Assembly: GCA_003556985.1 (NCBI GenBank)
Contig: PWPZ01000228.1
Location: 1 to 10,162, forward strand
Origin: Bacteroidota bacterium
GTDB taxonomy: Bacteria > Bacteroidota > Bacteroidia > Bacteroidales > PUMT01
DNA: 10,162 bases
Direction: 5' to 3'
The number at the start of each line of letters is the position of its first letter. Positions within the stretch are counted from its first letter, which is position 1. Below are positions 1 through 6,770 of this stretch, in pieces. Below the pieces are notes generated by a model. That model saw nothing but the letters and a program-made list of their open reading frames with translations, was not told the origin of the DNA and did no database searches. A program made the position numbers and the translations under genes.

Positions 1-287
1 AACCACTTTATTTCTCCGGGCCATAGCAGATCGGCCTCCCCCTCCATTAATCTTTCAACATAAGGTTTGGTTTCTTCATAAGTGAGTAAAGGGAGATTTC
101 TTTTAAATTCGCTTTCAGAGTCAATATCCTTAAAGCCATGTTTTCTGCCAAATTCGGTATCCCTGGCAGAACTCAGCAATTTTAGGAGTGTCTCCCGTTG
201 CACCTCTTCAGGATGTTTCTTTAAAAAATCAATCTGGTGTATTCTGCTGGTATTGAACCATGAAACCAGAGAATTGATCAATGGCAT
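1..287 (-). CDS. GH3 auxin-responsive promoter family protein, N-terminal part (cut by window edge)
   Basis: This is an open frame of 95 codons from an ATG at 287 that runs off the left end; an in-frame TAA just upstream (291-293) fixes the start. The translation begins MPLINSLVSWFNTSRIHQID. It then carries the GH3-family N-terminal pattern: a helix ending in SSARDTEFGRKHGF, then LPLLTYEETKPYVERLMEGE, then LLWPGEIKW at the edge. Plant GH3 enzymes are adenylate-forming acyl-amino acid synthetases. The adenylation core, beginning with the Ser/Thr-rich ATP loop, would lie beyond the window, so catalytic residues cannot be checked. The substrate of the bacterial homologues is, to my knowledge, not established. 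The gene follows recO by 88 bp on the same strand, so it may be read from the same transcript. I am confident of the family from the motif spacing but do not assign a reaction. Confidence 0.85.
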   Translation of the reverse strand, partial: MPLINSLVSWFNTSRIHQIDFLKKHPEEVQRETLLKLLSSARDTEFGRKHGFKDIDSESEFKRNLPLLTYEETKPYVERLMEGEADLLWPGEIKW

Positions 288-375
288 AAATTACAGTTTA
301 GATTTAGGTAATATTCGGTCAAAATCCTTAATTAAACAGACTTTATAAAGATAATATTGTTCTGCTACAAATGAG

Positions 376-1107
376 TTATCCAGATTCAAAAACCTCCTTC
401 AACACGGAAAAGGATTTTATATTTCCCATGACCGGAATATGAAAGCGGTAATAATCCAGTATTCCCTTAAGCAGATTATTTCTCATTGCTGAATTGAGTC
501 GGATCTTGTCCATATTCTCAAATGAACATTCCATGAGTCCGGGAAGGTGGCGGCTGGCATCGGGTGAAATAAAATGGGGATGCAATGGTCGGGTGACTGT
601 AAATCTGGCATTTTCAATGTCAAAAAATTCGTTTGACAGGTTGTAATTGTTCCGGGGGAAAAAGCCAAGATAACGTGTCAGGCCAAGCAGGAACAGGAGA
701 TGGAAATTGGCATAACCCTTGCCGGACAGATCAAAGATCATTATTGCATTCAGAAGGTATGAAAACAGGTTTGGATTAGGCTCCTCCTCCTGCAGGGTTT
801 TGTAAAGGATCTCCGAAACAAACAGGGCCACTGCATTTTTTACGGGATGATAGGGTATGGAAGAAAATGGTTCATGAATCCTGATTTCTTTTATTCTTTG
901 CAGATCGCGGGTCTGTTTTATATATACTTCCATATCAAGTATGGAAAGATGCTGAAGAAGATTGACCCTTGCGGGAGATTTCTTTCCGCGTGCTCCGGTA
1001 ATAATAAATGATTTTCGCCCGAAATTCTCGGTATATATATGGGATATTACACTGCTGTCAGTGTATTTTATGGTATGAAGCACCACTCCGCGTGTCTTAT
1101 GCAGCAT
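376..1107 (-). CDS. recO: DNA repair protein RecO
   Basis: The 243-residue product is a RecO of the length usual in Bacteroidota. In the RecFOR pathway RecO binds SSB and single-stranded DNA, anneals strands and, with RecR, loads RecA at gaps. The N-terminal part (about 1-80) is the OB-fold domain, with the typical opening MLHKTRGVVLHTIKYTDSS and the motif FIITGARGKKSPARVNLLQ. The rest is the helical C-terminal domain, including FVSEILYKTLQEEEPNP and LLFLLGLTRYLGFFPRNN. Only one cysteine is present (in MECSF), so this protein lacks the four-cysteine zinc site seen in some RecO proteins. The porZ stop and recO start read TGAGATG on the coding strand, with a single base between them, which suggests translational coupling. 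No internal promoter is evident. Confidence 0.95.
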   Translation of the reverse strand: MLHKTRGVVLHTIKYTDSSVISHIYTENFGRKSFIITGARGKKSPARVNLLQHLSILDMEVYIKQTRDLQRIKEIRIHEPFSSIPYHPVKNAVALFVSEILYKTLQEEEPNPNLFSYLLNAIMIFDLSGKGYANFHLLFLLGLTRYLGFFPRNNYNLSNEFFDIENARFTVTRPLHPHFISPDASRHLPGLMECSFENMDKIRLNSAMRNNLLKGILDYYRFHIPVMGNIKSFSVLKEVFESG

Positions 1108-1108
1108 C

Positions 1109-3400
1109 TCAATGAATAAACATTAATTTGGTAACGTGGGTTTCACTGCCGTCGGGACTTGAAAGGAATACCAGGTATATCCCGGTGCCGACCCGGCGTC
1201 CACGATGATTGCGTCCATCCCAGGCAGCCTGTCCTCCCAGAGAGACAGTTTCATAAACCAGGTTACCACTGATATCGGTAATTTTAACAACGGTATCTTT
1301 TACAAGACCGGTTACGGTGACGGGACCGTCATAATCTTCCCTCACAGGATTGGGAAATACATAAACATCCCGGAATGAAGAATTCGAAGAGGTGGCATCA
1401 CCACGAAAGGAAACAACTCCTTCGGTTGTTCCAAAAAACACCTCGCCGGATGCAGGATCGATCTCTATGTCATTTATGGTGTTTGAAAGCAGTGGACTGT
1501 TTTCCCGGGTGAAATTGTGGATCTGCCGCCTTCCGTCGGGCGAAATAAGGAATGCCCCCGATTTTTCCGTGCCGAACCATTTGCGGTTGGCACCGTCAAC
1601 GGCTATGGAAGTGACTGTTTCGTTATTAAGAAGATATCCGAGCTCATCCTCCCGTAATCCGGGAACAATAATGCGGTGAGCATAGAAATGGTCTTCGGAA
1701 AACACTCCTGAAGGGTTATAATACACCACTACACCATCATTTAGTCCTACCCATATATAGCCGTTATGGTCTTCTGCAATTGAAAGAACATCATTACTGA
1801 GAAGATCATTATTTTCGTCCACTATGTTCAACTTCCTGGTAAGGTCTTCACCGTTATTGTCAATTGCCGGAGAGTTCTGGAAAACAAACAGTCCGCCTCT
1901 GGGAAGCTGCACCCATTTCTGGCCAAGGCGATTAATTATAATATCTCCAATACGGTCGTGATTTATCACTCCTCCGTAAGGAAATGAAATCCATTCTCCA
2001 TCGGCTTTTCTTACAGAAACCGGATTGGACACACCATAGTTTGTCAGCCAAAGGTTTTTATTGTCATCAAATGCCATTCCGCCAATCCGGATATAGTTGC
2101 CTCCCGGTATAATTGACTGAAGGGAACTGTTTTCCTCGCCATATGTTGCGAAATACTCTCCGTTACGGTATTCAACAAGACCATAACCCCATGTTGCAAT
2201 CAGATGAATGCCGGGATCATCAGGGTGTTCTTTTACATAAACTGCATCCCGGAAGTCATAATTACGCACGTTTCTCCATGAGCCATCGCTGAATGTGCTA
2301 TATTCACCGTGAATAAAGAGATTGTTCATTGACAGGTTATAACCCCCGGCGGCAAAATAGGTTCGTCCGGGATAAGATGTAATTGAAAAAACATTATTCG
2401 TCCTCGGACCGGGAGGGGTCAGTACATTATATACTCCGCCGGAGCGCCTTACAAGTCCGAATTGCCGGTCGGCCATCCAGATCTTACCCTCATCATCAAC
2501 CCCGGCGCCCCTGATGGACACAGAGCCGAAGCCGTAATCATCAATACTTTCCACCAGTTGCTGACCATGAGTATATATTTCAAGCTCCGACACTTTAATT
2601 ACCGACAGAAAATTACCCTGAACATCCAGTGTTACGGGACTGGTTGAGTTGGGACTGAAATAATCCCAGCTGTTTTCGCCGATCACTAATGTAGCGTAGC
2701 TTCCCGAGCTAGTCATATGAACTGCATAGAGACTCCCGTCAAACCAGGCAAGTGACATAAACAATGCCCCCGGCTCGGGCAGAAAATCCATCCGGCTCCA
2801 GTATGAAAAATCCATCAGATTGGCTGCATTTATATCTGCTGTGAAAAGACCAGAAGATGTTGCAGCATACAGATAGGTTCCGTCGAAAGCTATATCATGC
2901 ACGGCTAACCTTGAGCCACCCTCACCAAGGTAATAAGTCTCCCTTATTTCATTTCTTTCGAGGTCGGCCACCACCACTCCGAAATTACAGGAAAGGTATG
3001 CATGACGGTCAACCACCGTGATATTGTTAATGCTTTTGGTACCGGCAATGGAACTACGTAAAATATCGGGCAGGTTGGTTATTTTGTTGTGACTGATAAG
3101 ATCCAGATTACCGTTTACATAACCTACGATTAAAAGATCATTTTCATCCGACCATTTTATGCTGCTAATATCTACATCAGATAAGCCGTTTGCCTTGGAA
3201 AGCTTTTCAAGACTGCTGTCATCCTTGCGAAAAACTATTAAGCCGGGTCCTGCGGCACAATATACAATATCGCCGGACAGGGCAACGTGGGTCCCCCGGG
3301 TGTAGGAAAGATGATCACGCCAGGCGCCGACAGGTATGCCGGGAATGGCATATACCCAAAATAAACTCAGAAACAGAATAACTGTAAATAACCGATGCAT
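1109..3400 (-). CDS. porZ: PorZ-like beta-propeller protein of the type IX secretion system
   Basis: The 763-residue protein has an N-terminal signal peptide (basic HR, then a hydrophobic stretch to about residue 18, ending WVYA; no lipobox cysteine). The opening VGAWRDHLSYTRG and the following YCAAGPGLIVFRKDDSSLEKLSKANGLSD pattern, ending in NGNLDLI, match the PorZ N-terminal propeller as I know it. The middle is built of repeated propeller blades, for example GKIWMADRQFGLVRR, NLWLTNYGVSNPV, YIWVGLNDGVVVY and RKWFGTEKSGAFLI, consistent with two propellers. Residues about 679-763 form a type A sorting domain: YVFPNPV, then VKITDISGNLVYE, then AAWDGRNHRGRRVGTGIYLV. In Porphyromonas gingivalis PorZ is a surface protein of similar size that supplies anionic LPS to the PorU sortase. 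The assignment rests on architecture and the N-terminal motif; a generic two-component-regulator-propeller secreted protein is the alternative. It is 53 bp downstream of rdgB and one base upstream of recO. Confidence 0.8.
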   Translation of the reverse strand: MHRLFTVILFLSLFWVYAIPGIPVGAWRDHLSYTRGTHVALSGDIVYCAAGPGLIVFRKDDSSLEKLSKANGLSDVDISSIKWSDENDLLIVGYVNGNLDLISHNKITNLPDILRSSIAGTKSINNITVVDRHAYLSCNFGVVVADLERNEIRETYYLGEGGSRLAVHDIAFDGTYLYAATSSGLFTADINAANLMDFSYWSRMDFLPEPGALFMSLAWFDGSLYAVHMTSSGSYATLVIGENSWDYFSPNSTSPVTLDVQGNFLSVIKVSELEIYTHGQQLVESIDDYGFGSVSIRGAGVDDEGKIWMADRQFGLVRRSGGVYNVLTPPGPRTNNVFSITSYPGRTYFAAGGYNLSMNNLFIHGEYSTFSDGSWRNVRNYDFRDAVYVKEHPDDPGIHLIATWGYGLVEYRNGEYFATYGEENSSLQSIIPGGNYIRIGGMAFDDNKNLWLTNYGVSNPVSVRKADGEWISFPYGGVINHDRIGDIIINRLGQKWVQLPRGGLFVFQNSPAIDNNGEDLTRKLNIVDENNDLLSNDVLSIAEDHNGYIWVGLNDGVVVYYNPSGVFSEDHFYAHRIIVPGLREDELGYLLNNETVTSIAVDGANRKWFGTEKSGAFLISPDGRRQIHNFTRENSPLLSNTINDIEIDPASGEVFFGTTEGVVSFRGDATSSNSSFRDVYVFPNPVREDYDGPVTVTGLVKDTVVKITDISGNLVYETVSLGGQAAWDGRNHRGRRVGTGIYLVFLSSPDGSETHVTKLMFIH

Positions 3401-3453
3401 ACAATTAACCCATGAAGTTGTAATTAATCTCCCGAAGATTCGGTTAAAATGTT

Positions 3454-4056
3454 CTACCTGCTGTTCAGAAATTCAACAAGTTTCGCAAAAGCTATGGCCC
3501 GGTGGCTGATTTTGTTTTTTTCTTCAAGACTCATTTCTGCAAATGTTTTATCATAACCGTCGGGAACAAAAACAGGGTCATATCCAAATCCTCCTTCGCC
3601 TCGTTTCTCCTCCGTTATCTCTCCCTTTACCATACCTTCAAAACGGATTTCCTTTCCCTGTAGTATAAGTGAAATAACTGTCCGGAACCGGGCTTTCCGA
3701 GAATCCTTACCTTTTAACAGGCTTAATAGCTTATTAATATTGGCTTCGGTCAGTTCTTTTTTGCTGGCAAACTTTATATTGTCTTCCATTTCAGCAAAGC
3801 GGGCAGAATAAACCCCCGGCCAGTTATTTAGGTACTCGACCTCAAGTCCCGTGTCATCAGCAAAGCAATTAACCTGAAACCTTTCATAAATATAGAATGC
3901 CTTTGCCGATGCATTTTCTTCCAGGGTGGGATTAATTTCAGGTATTTCACCGTCAAATCCAAGATCTTTAAGACTCTTCAGTTGAAATCCCCCTTTAAGG
4001 AGATTGCTTATCTCCTTCATTTTGCCTTCGTTTGTCGTAACAAAAACCAGTTCCAT
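3454..4056 (-). CDS. rdgB: XTP/dITP diphosphatase (RdgB/HAM1 family)
   Basis: This 200-residue cytosolic enzyme hydrolyses non-canonical purine nucleotides (ITP, dITP, XTP) to the monophosphate and pyrophosphate, keeping them out of DNA and RNA. It has full family length and all hallmark motifs: the nucleotide-binding TTNEGKMKE near the start (T8, N9, K12), ENASAKA at 47-53, FADDTGLEV with the catalytic aspartate at about D68, WPGVYSARFA at 79-88, GFGYDPVF at 156-163 and the C-terminal SHRA at 184-187. In-frame stops lie just upstream of the ATG at 4056, so the start is secure. The upstream region is a tandem repeat whose last copy includes this start codon. The gene leads the likely rdgB-porZ-recO operon. 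Confidence 0.96.
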   Translation of the reverse strand: MELVFVTTNEGKMKEISNLLKGGFQLKSLKDLGFDGEIPEINPTLEENASAKAFYIYERFQVNCFADDTGLEVEYLNNWPGVYSARFAEMEDNIKFASKKELTEANINKLLSLLKGKDSRKARFRTVISLILQGKEIRFEGMVKGEITEEKRGEGGFGYDPVFVPDGYDKTFAEMSLEEKNKISHRAIAFAKLVEFLNSR

Positions 4057-4192
4057 AGCTATTCGTTATTAAACCACAAAAATATTAATTCCTTAGACGT
4101 TATTGTTAACCCGGGAAAAAATCAACTCCATAGACACTTGTTGTTAACCAATAAAAAAGATCAACTCCTTAGACGCTTGTTGTTAAAACCCA
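4041..4192. repeat. Four degenerate tandem copies of a 38-bp unit, last copy overlapping the rdgB start
   Basis: Aligned cores lie at 4046-4072, 4084-4109, 4121-4147 and 4160-4186, so the starts are spaced 38, 37 and 39 bases apart. The two copies nearest usp are 27 bases long and differ at only 2 positions (ATCAACTCC, A or T, TAGAC, A or G, CTTGTTGTTAA). The copy at 4084-4109 is one base shorter and more diverged. The copy at 4046-4072 matches the 4121 copy at about 19 of 27 positions and includes the rdgB start codon and first codons. Each core is followed by an A-rich stretch (T-rich on the rdgB strand). The alignment was made by eye. Confidence 0.8.
4077..4084 (-). promoter_or_regulatory. 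Possible -7 element for rdgB
   Basis: On the rdgB strand this reads TATTTTTG, a full match to the Bacteroidota TAnnTTTG -7 element. It would place the transcript start about 16 bases before the rdgB ATG. It lies in the junction of two 38-bp repeat copies; the equivalent positions in the other copies do not match the motif. There is no clear TTTG -33 element at the right distance, so this is only a candidate. Confidence 0.4.
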
Positions 4193-4220
4193 CAAAAAAA
4201 CAAGGACGGATTATCCTTGT
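4193..4220 (-). terminator. Intrinsic terminator downstream of usp
   Basis: On the minus strand ACAAGGA, a seven-base loop TAATCCG, and TCCTTGT form a 7-bp stem. It is followed directly by a run of T residues that continues into the repeat array. It lies about 70 bases after the universal stress gene stop, so that gene probably ends its transcript here, separate from rdgB. Confidence 0.8.
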
Positions 4221-4288
4221 TCTTATGCTTCATTATTATAATATCAGGTTTATGTGCCCCCTGAAAAACTACCGTACCACCGATCTGA

Positions 4289-5125
4289 TCAACCGCCCAT
4301 TGCGGCAAAGCCTCCTGTGGTAACTCCTATTCGGGGATTAATACTCATTACAGGAATTCCTGCACTGTTCGCAATTATATATTGTTCATCCGCACCCATT
4401 ACATAGTCAGCAAGGCCTATGTTTTTGGTGGTCATAATGACAATTAGATCAGCTTTTACCTCGACTGCATAATCTATCGTTTCCTTTGCAAATGATTTTT
4501 TACCGGGGGCGGTTATTATATCATATTCGACTTTCTTTTGATCAAGGATCTTCTTTGTGAATAATATATTAGTGTTTACTCCCCTTAAAAGTCGCTTATC
4601 AGTTTTATCCGGCTTAAGTATGTGTATCCTGGAATTGAAATGTTTGTAAAGATAAACCAGCCAGTTAACTTTTTCCTTGTCTTCCCTGCGAAAGTCAACT
4701 GGAAAAACAATATGCCTGAAGTTAGTATCTGAGGGAGGTGCCTGAACAGTAACAAAAGGCACTTTGGAACTAACAATCACCTTAAGGGCCCAGCTTCCTG
4801 TTATTTTCTGCATTCCCTTAATACCATGGGTTCCCATGATCACCATTTCGGCGTCCAGTTCATCGGCTATCTCGCCAATGCTGTTAAAGATGGAACCATA
4901 ACGCACAACCGTTTGGGGCTTAAGGTTATATTTATTATATGCTTCCCCGGCATAAGCATCCAGAGTTGCCTTCAGCTTAGCTACCTCTTCTTTCTTTTTG
5001 GCAATATGGGCAAGGTATACAGGGTTGCCGTCTATCTTTGCTATCTTTACTGCATGTTCAAGTGCATATTCAGCAACTTTGGTAAAATCCCATGGAACCA
5101 TCAAAGGTTTGGCATTCTTTTCCAT
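4289..5125 (-). CDS. Universal stress protein with two tandem UspA domains
   Basis: The product is 278 residues from the ATG at 5125. An in-frame ATG at 5158 would add 11 residues, but it falls inside the presumed -7 element and those residues (MLRTKLIKKTI) are not family-like; MEKNAKPLMVPWDFTKVAEYALEHA is. Domain 1 is about residues 5-130, with the first-strand motif MVPWDF and the glycine-rich nucleotide-binding motif MGTHGIKGMQKITGS at about 97-111. Domain 2 is about 136-263 (IVFPVDF at its first strand). It has lost the glycine motif, with MTTKNIGLADYVMG in its place, so it probably does not bind nucleotide in the usual way. The tail is glycine-rich. USP proteins are cytosolic stress-response proteins; a specific role cannot be read from the sequence. 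It has its own promoter and terminator, so it appears to be monocistronic. Confidence 0.9.
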   Translation of the reverse strand: MEKNAKPLMVPWDFTKVAEYALEHAVKIAKIDGNPVYLAHIAKKKEEVAKLKATLDAYAGEAYNKYNLKPQTVVRYGSIFNSIGEIADELDAEMVIMGTHGIKGMQKITGSWALKVIVSSKVPFVTVQAPPSDTNFRHIVFPVDFRREDKEKVNWLVYLYKHFNSRIHILKPDKTDKRLLRGVNTNILFTKKILDQKKVEYDIITAPGKKSFAKETIDYAVEVKADLIVIMTTKNIGLADYVMGADEQYIIANSAGIPVMSINPRIGVTTGGFAAMGG

Positions 5126-5155
5126 AATTGTCTTTTTAATTAATTTGGTTCTTAA

Positions 5156-5186
5156 CAAGTATCTTTTTAATAAAAAACCTTACAAA
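5156..5186 (-). promoter_or_regulatory. Bacteroidota-type promoter for the universal stress gene
   Basis: On the minus strand a TTTG (5186-5183) is followed by exactly 19 bases and then GATACTTG (5163-5156). This resembles TTTG-N19-TAnnTTTG with two mismatches in the -7 box. The transcript would begin about 20-25 bases before the ATG at 5125, which supports that start over the upstream ATG. Confidence 0.55.
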
Positions 5187-5544
5187 TGAACATAACTACA
5201 GCAAAGCCCGGGAAAAGCCCCGGAAAAATCCTGCAATGCCTTCGGCATTCCAGACGCCCCAGTCAGATCTGGCAATGATCAAAATCAATAACTCAAGGTA
5301 TCCCAACTCATCATATAATACAGACCCTGGCTACAGGAGGTAAATATAAATAAAAATACTTTACTACCACAAAGATGGTTTCAATATAAGGATTAATTAA
5401 TGTATTATCCGAATTTTAGGACTGTTCTTATGGTATTTTATTTTTTGGTTCATGTTTGTTGATCACTCTTATTTAGCTTGCAGGCAGTCTAATGGGGAGG
5501 CATAATGTTTTGACGGGCTTTGCCTGGAAGGTTATGGAGGTGTA
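5187..5544. other. Intergenic region between divergent usp and ilvE
   Basis: No credible gene lies in this stretch. The segment about 5201-5280 is much richer in G/C than its flanks. It holds a perfect 6-bp hairpin, AATGCC-TTC-GGCATT, at 5235-5249. The 10-mer GCAAAGCCCG at 5201-5210 recurs as its exact reverse complement at 5514-5523. A small CCTG-GCTA-CAGG hairpin lies at 5326-5337. None of the hairpins has a T-run that would make it a terminator. The remainder (about 5340-5500) is A/T-rich and shows no structure I can name. Confidence 0.6.
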
Positions 5545-5575
5545 TTTTCAGATAAAAAAATTTCTTGTACATTTG
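5545..5575 (+). promoter_or_regulatory. Bacteroidota-type promoter for ilvE
   Basis: TACATTTG at 5568-5575 is a full match to TAnnTTTG. A TTTTC at 5545-5549 lies 18 bases upstream, where a -33 TTTG would be expected, but matches only partly. The inferred start is about 10 bases before the ilvE ATG, giving a very short leader with no room for an attenuator. Confidence 0.55.
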
Positions 5576-5590
5576 ACATAAAAAAGAACT

Positions 5591-6610
5591 ATGGAAATAA
5601 CTGACTGGAAAAATCTTCCTTTTGGATACATAAAAACAGACTATAATATACGCTGTTACAACAGGCATGGCAGTTGGGGCGAGCTGGAAATATCATCCAA
5701 CGACAAAATAGATATTCATATGGCGGCCACATGCCTTCACTACGGTCAGCAGGCATTTGAGGGAATGAAGGCATTCATGGGCAAAGACGGTAAAATCAGG
5801 CTTTTCAGATGGCAGGAGAATGCAAAAAGAATGGCCAGATCGGCCGAAGGTATTTTTATGGCCCCGGTCCCGGAACAGCTTTTTAAAAAAGCAATCGAAA
5901 AAGCAGTGCTGCTGAACAGGCACTTTGTCCCCCCGCATGGTACAGGTGCTGCATTATATATCCGGCCTCTTTTAATCGGCACGGGAGCAGAGGTAGGAGT
6001 CAAGCCATCAAATGAGTACCTGTTCGTGGTATTTGTTACCCCCGTAGGGCCCTATTTCAAGGAAGGCTTTAACCCGGTCAGAATTGCCATAGAAAAAGAT
6101 TCCGACAGGGCGGCACCTCAGGGAACCGGCAATTTGAAAGTGGGAGGAAATTATGCGGCAAGCCTTAGAGGGATAATGCGCGCAGTTAAAGCCGGCTTTG
6201 CATCGCCAATGTATCTTGATGCCAGGGAAAAGCGGTTTATTGATGAAATAGGAGCAGCCAATTTCTTCGGTATAAAAAACAACACATACATTACACCAAA
6301 ATCAGAATCTATTCTTCCCTCAATTACAAACAAGAGTGTAATGGCACTGGCAAAGGATATGGGCTTGAAAGTTGAATGCCGGCCGGTAGAATTTGATGAG
6401 CTGGAAACTTTCGAGGAAGTTGGTGCTTGCGGAACGGCGGCTATTATAGCCCCTATTGGCGAAATACATGACCTGGAAACCGGTAAAACAATTAATTATT
6501 GCAAAGACGGCAAACCCGGACCTGTTTCAACAAGCATATACCAGCGCCTGATGGGAATACAGTTTGGAGATGTGGAGGATAAGTTCGGATGGACTGAGAT
6601 TGTAGGCTGA
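5591..6610 (+). CDS. ilvE: Branched-chain amino acid aminotransferase
   Basis: The 339-residue product is a fold-type IV PLP enzyme that interconverts leucine, isoleucine and valine with their 2-oxo acids using glutamate/2-oxoglutarate. It acts in the cytosol as the last step of branched-chain amino acid synthesis. Motifs seen: LHYGQQAFEGMKAF at 49-62; LYIRPLLIGTG at 122-132; GTGNLKVGGNYAASL at 178-192, whose K183 should be the PLP lysine; FIDEIGAANFFGI at 216-228, with the cofactor-contacting Glu; and ACGTAAIIAPIG at 279-290. The length and these motifs fit the long (eukaryote-like, about 340-360 aa) BCAT subgroup rather than the shorter E. coli type. It has its own promoter and stands alone: no other ilv or leu genes are nearby, and ftsX begins 160 bp downstream. 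Confidence 0.95.
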   Translation: MEITDWKNLPFGYIKTDYNIRCYNRHGSWGELEISSNDKIDIHMAATCLHYGQQAFEGMKAFMGKDGKIRLFRWQENAKRMARSAEGIFMAPVPEQLFKKAIEKAVLLNRHFVPPHGTGAALYIRPLLIGTGAEVGVKPSNEYLFVVFVTPVGPYFKEGFNPVRIAIEKDSDRAAPQGTGNLKVGGNYAASLRGIMRAVKAGFASPMYLDAREKRFIDEIGAANFFGIKNNTYITPKSESILPSITNKSVMALAKDMGLKVECRPVEFDELETFEEVGACGTAAIIAPIGEIHDLETGKTINYCKDGKPGPVSTSIYQRLMGIQFGDVEDKFGWTEIVG

Positions 6611-6770
6611 GGGGGGACCTGAATCCTGCCAGACAACCATATTCATCTTCAGGCTTTTCTATTTTTCAGAATTTGAAAATCATCCATTTCCGGGAAAAGT
6701 TTTTTTATTAATATTGCCACTGTTTTGTATACATAATATTTCAATTTGACCGATTTATAGTGTCCTGATC

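Noticed and set aside
82..348. 88-codon plus-strand open frame opposite the GH3-family gene
   Set aside because: It is antisense to a clear family member, shows no family features and is serine/cysteine-rich as expected for a shadow frame.
3420..3450. CCGAAGATTCGG hairpin between rdgB and porZ
   Set aside because: The stem is 5 bp with no T-run on the transcribed strand; readthrough from rdgB into porZ is more likely than termination.
4041..4192. CRISPR array
   Set aside because: The copies are directly adjacent with no unique spacers and are diverged; no cas genes are present.
3982..4323. 113-codon plus-strand open frame crossing the repeat array
   Set aside because: It is antisense to the rdgB and usp ends, is built largely from the repeats and terminator, and has a low-complexity basic composition.
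5186..5278. A 30-codon open frame starting MNITTAKPGKSPGK in the usp-ilvE gap
   Set aside because: It overlaps the usp promoter and the hairpin block, has no recognisable family features and no ribosome-binding site. Its codons simply follow the local G/C-rich composition.
5335..5341. AGGAGGT, a strong Shine-Dalgarno-like heptamer
   Set aside because: No start codon lies at a usable distance and no reading frame follows; genes in this genome do not rely on such sites.
6618..6660. Possible ilvE terminator: CCTGAA (6618-6623) pairing with TTCAGG (6648-6653), followed by CTTTTCTATTTTT
   Set aside because: The stem is only 6 bp with a 24-base loop, and the T-run is interrupted, so it is too weak to annotate.
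6724..6748. Possible ftsX promoter with TCAATTTG as the -7 box and TTTG upstream
   Set aside because: The -7 box breaks the TA rule and the spacing to the upstream TTTG is only 13 bases, against about 19 expected.
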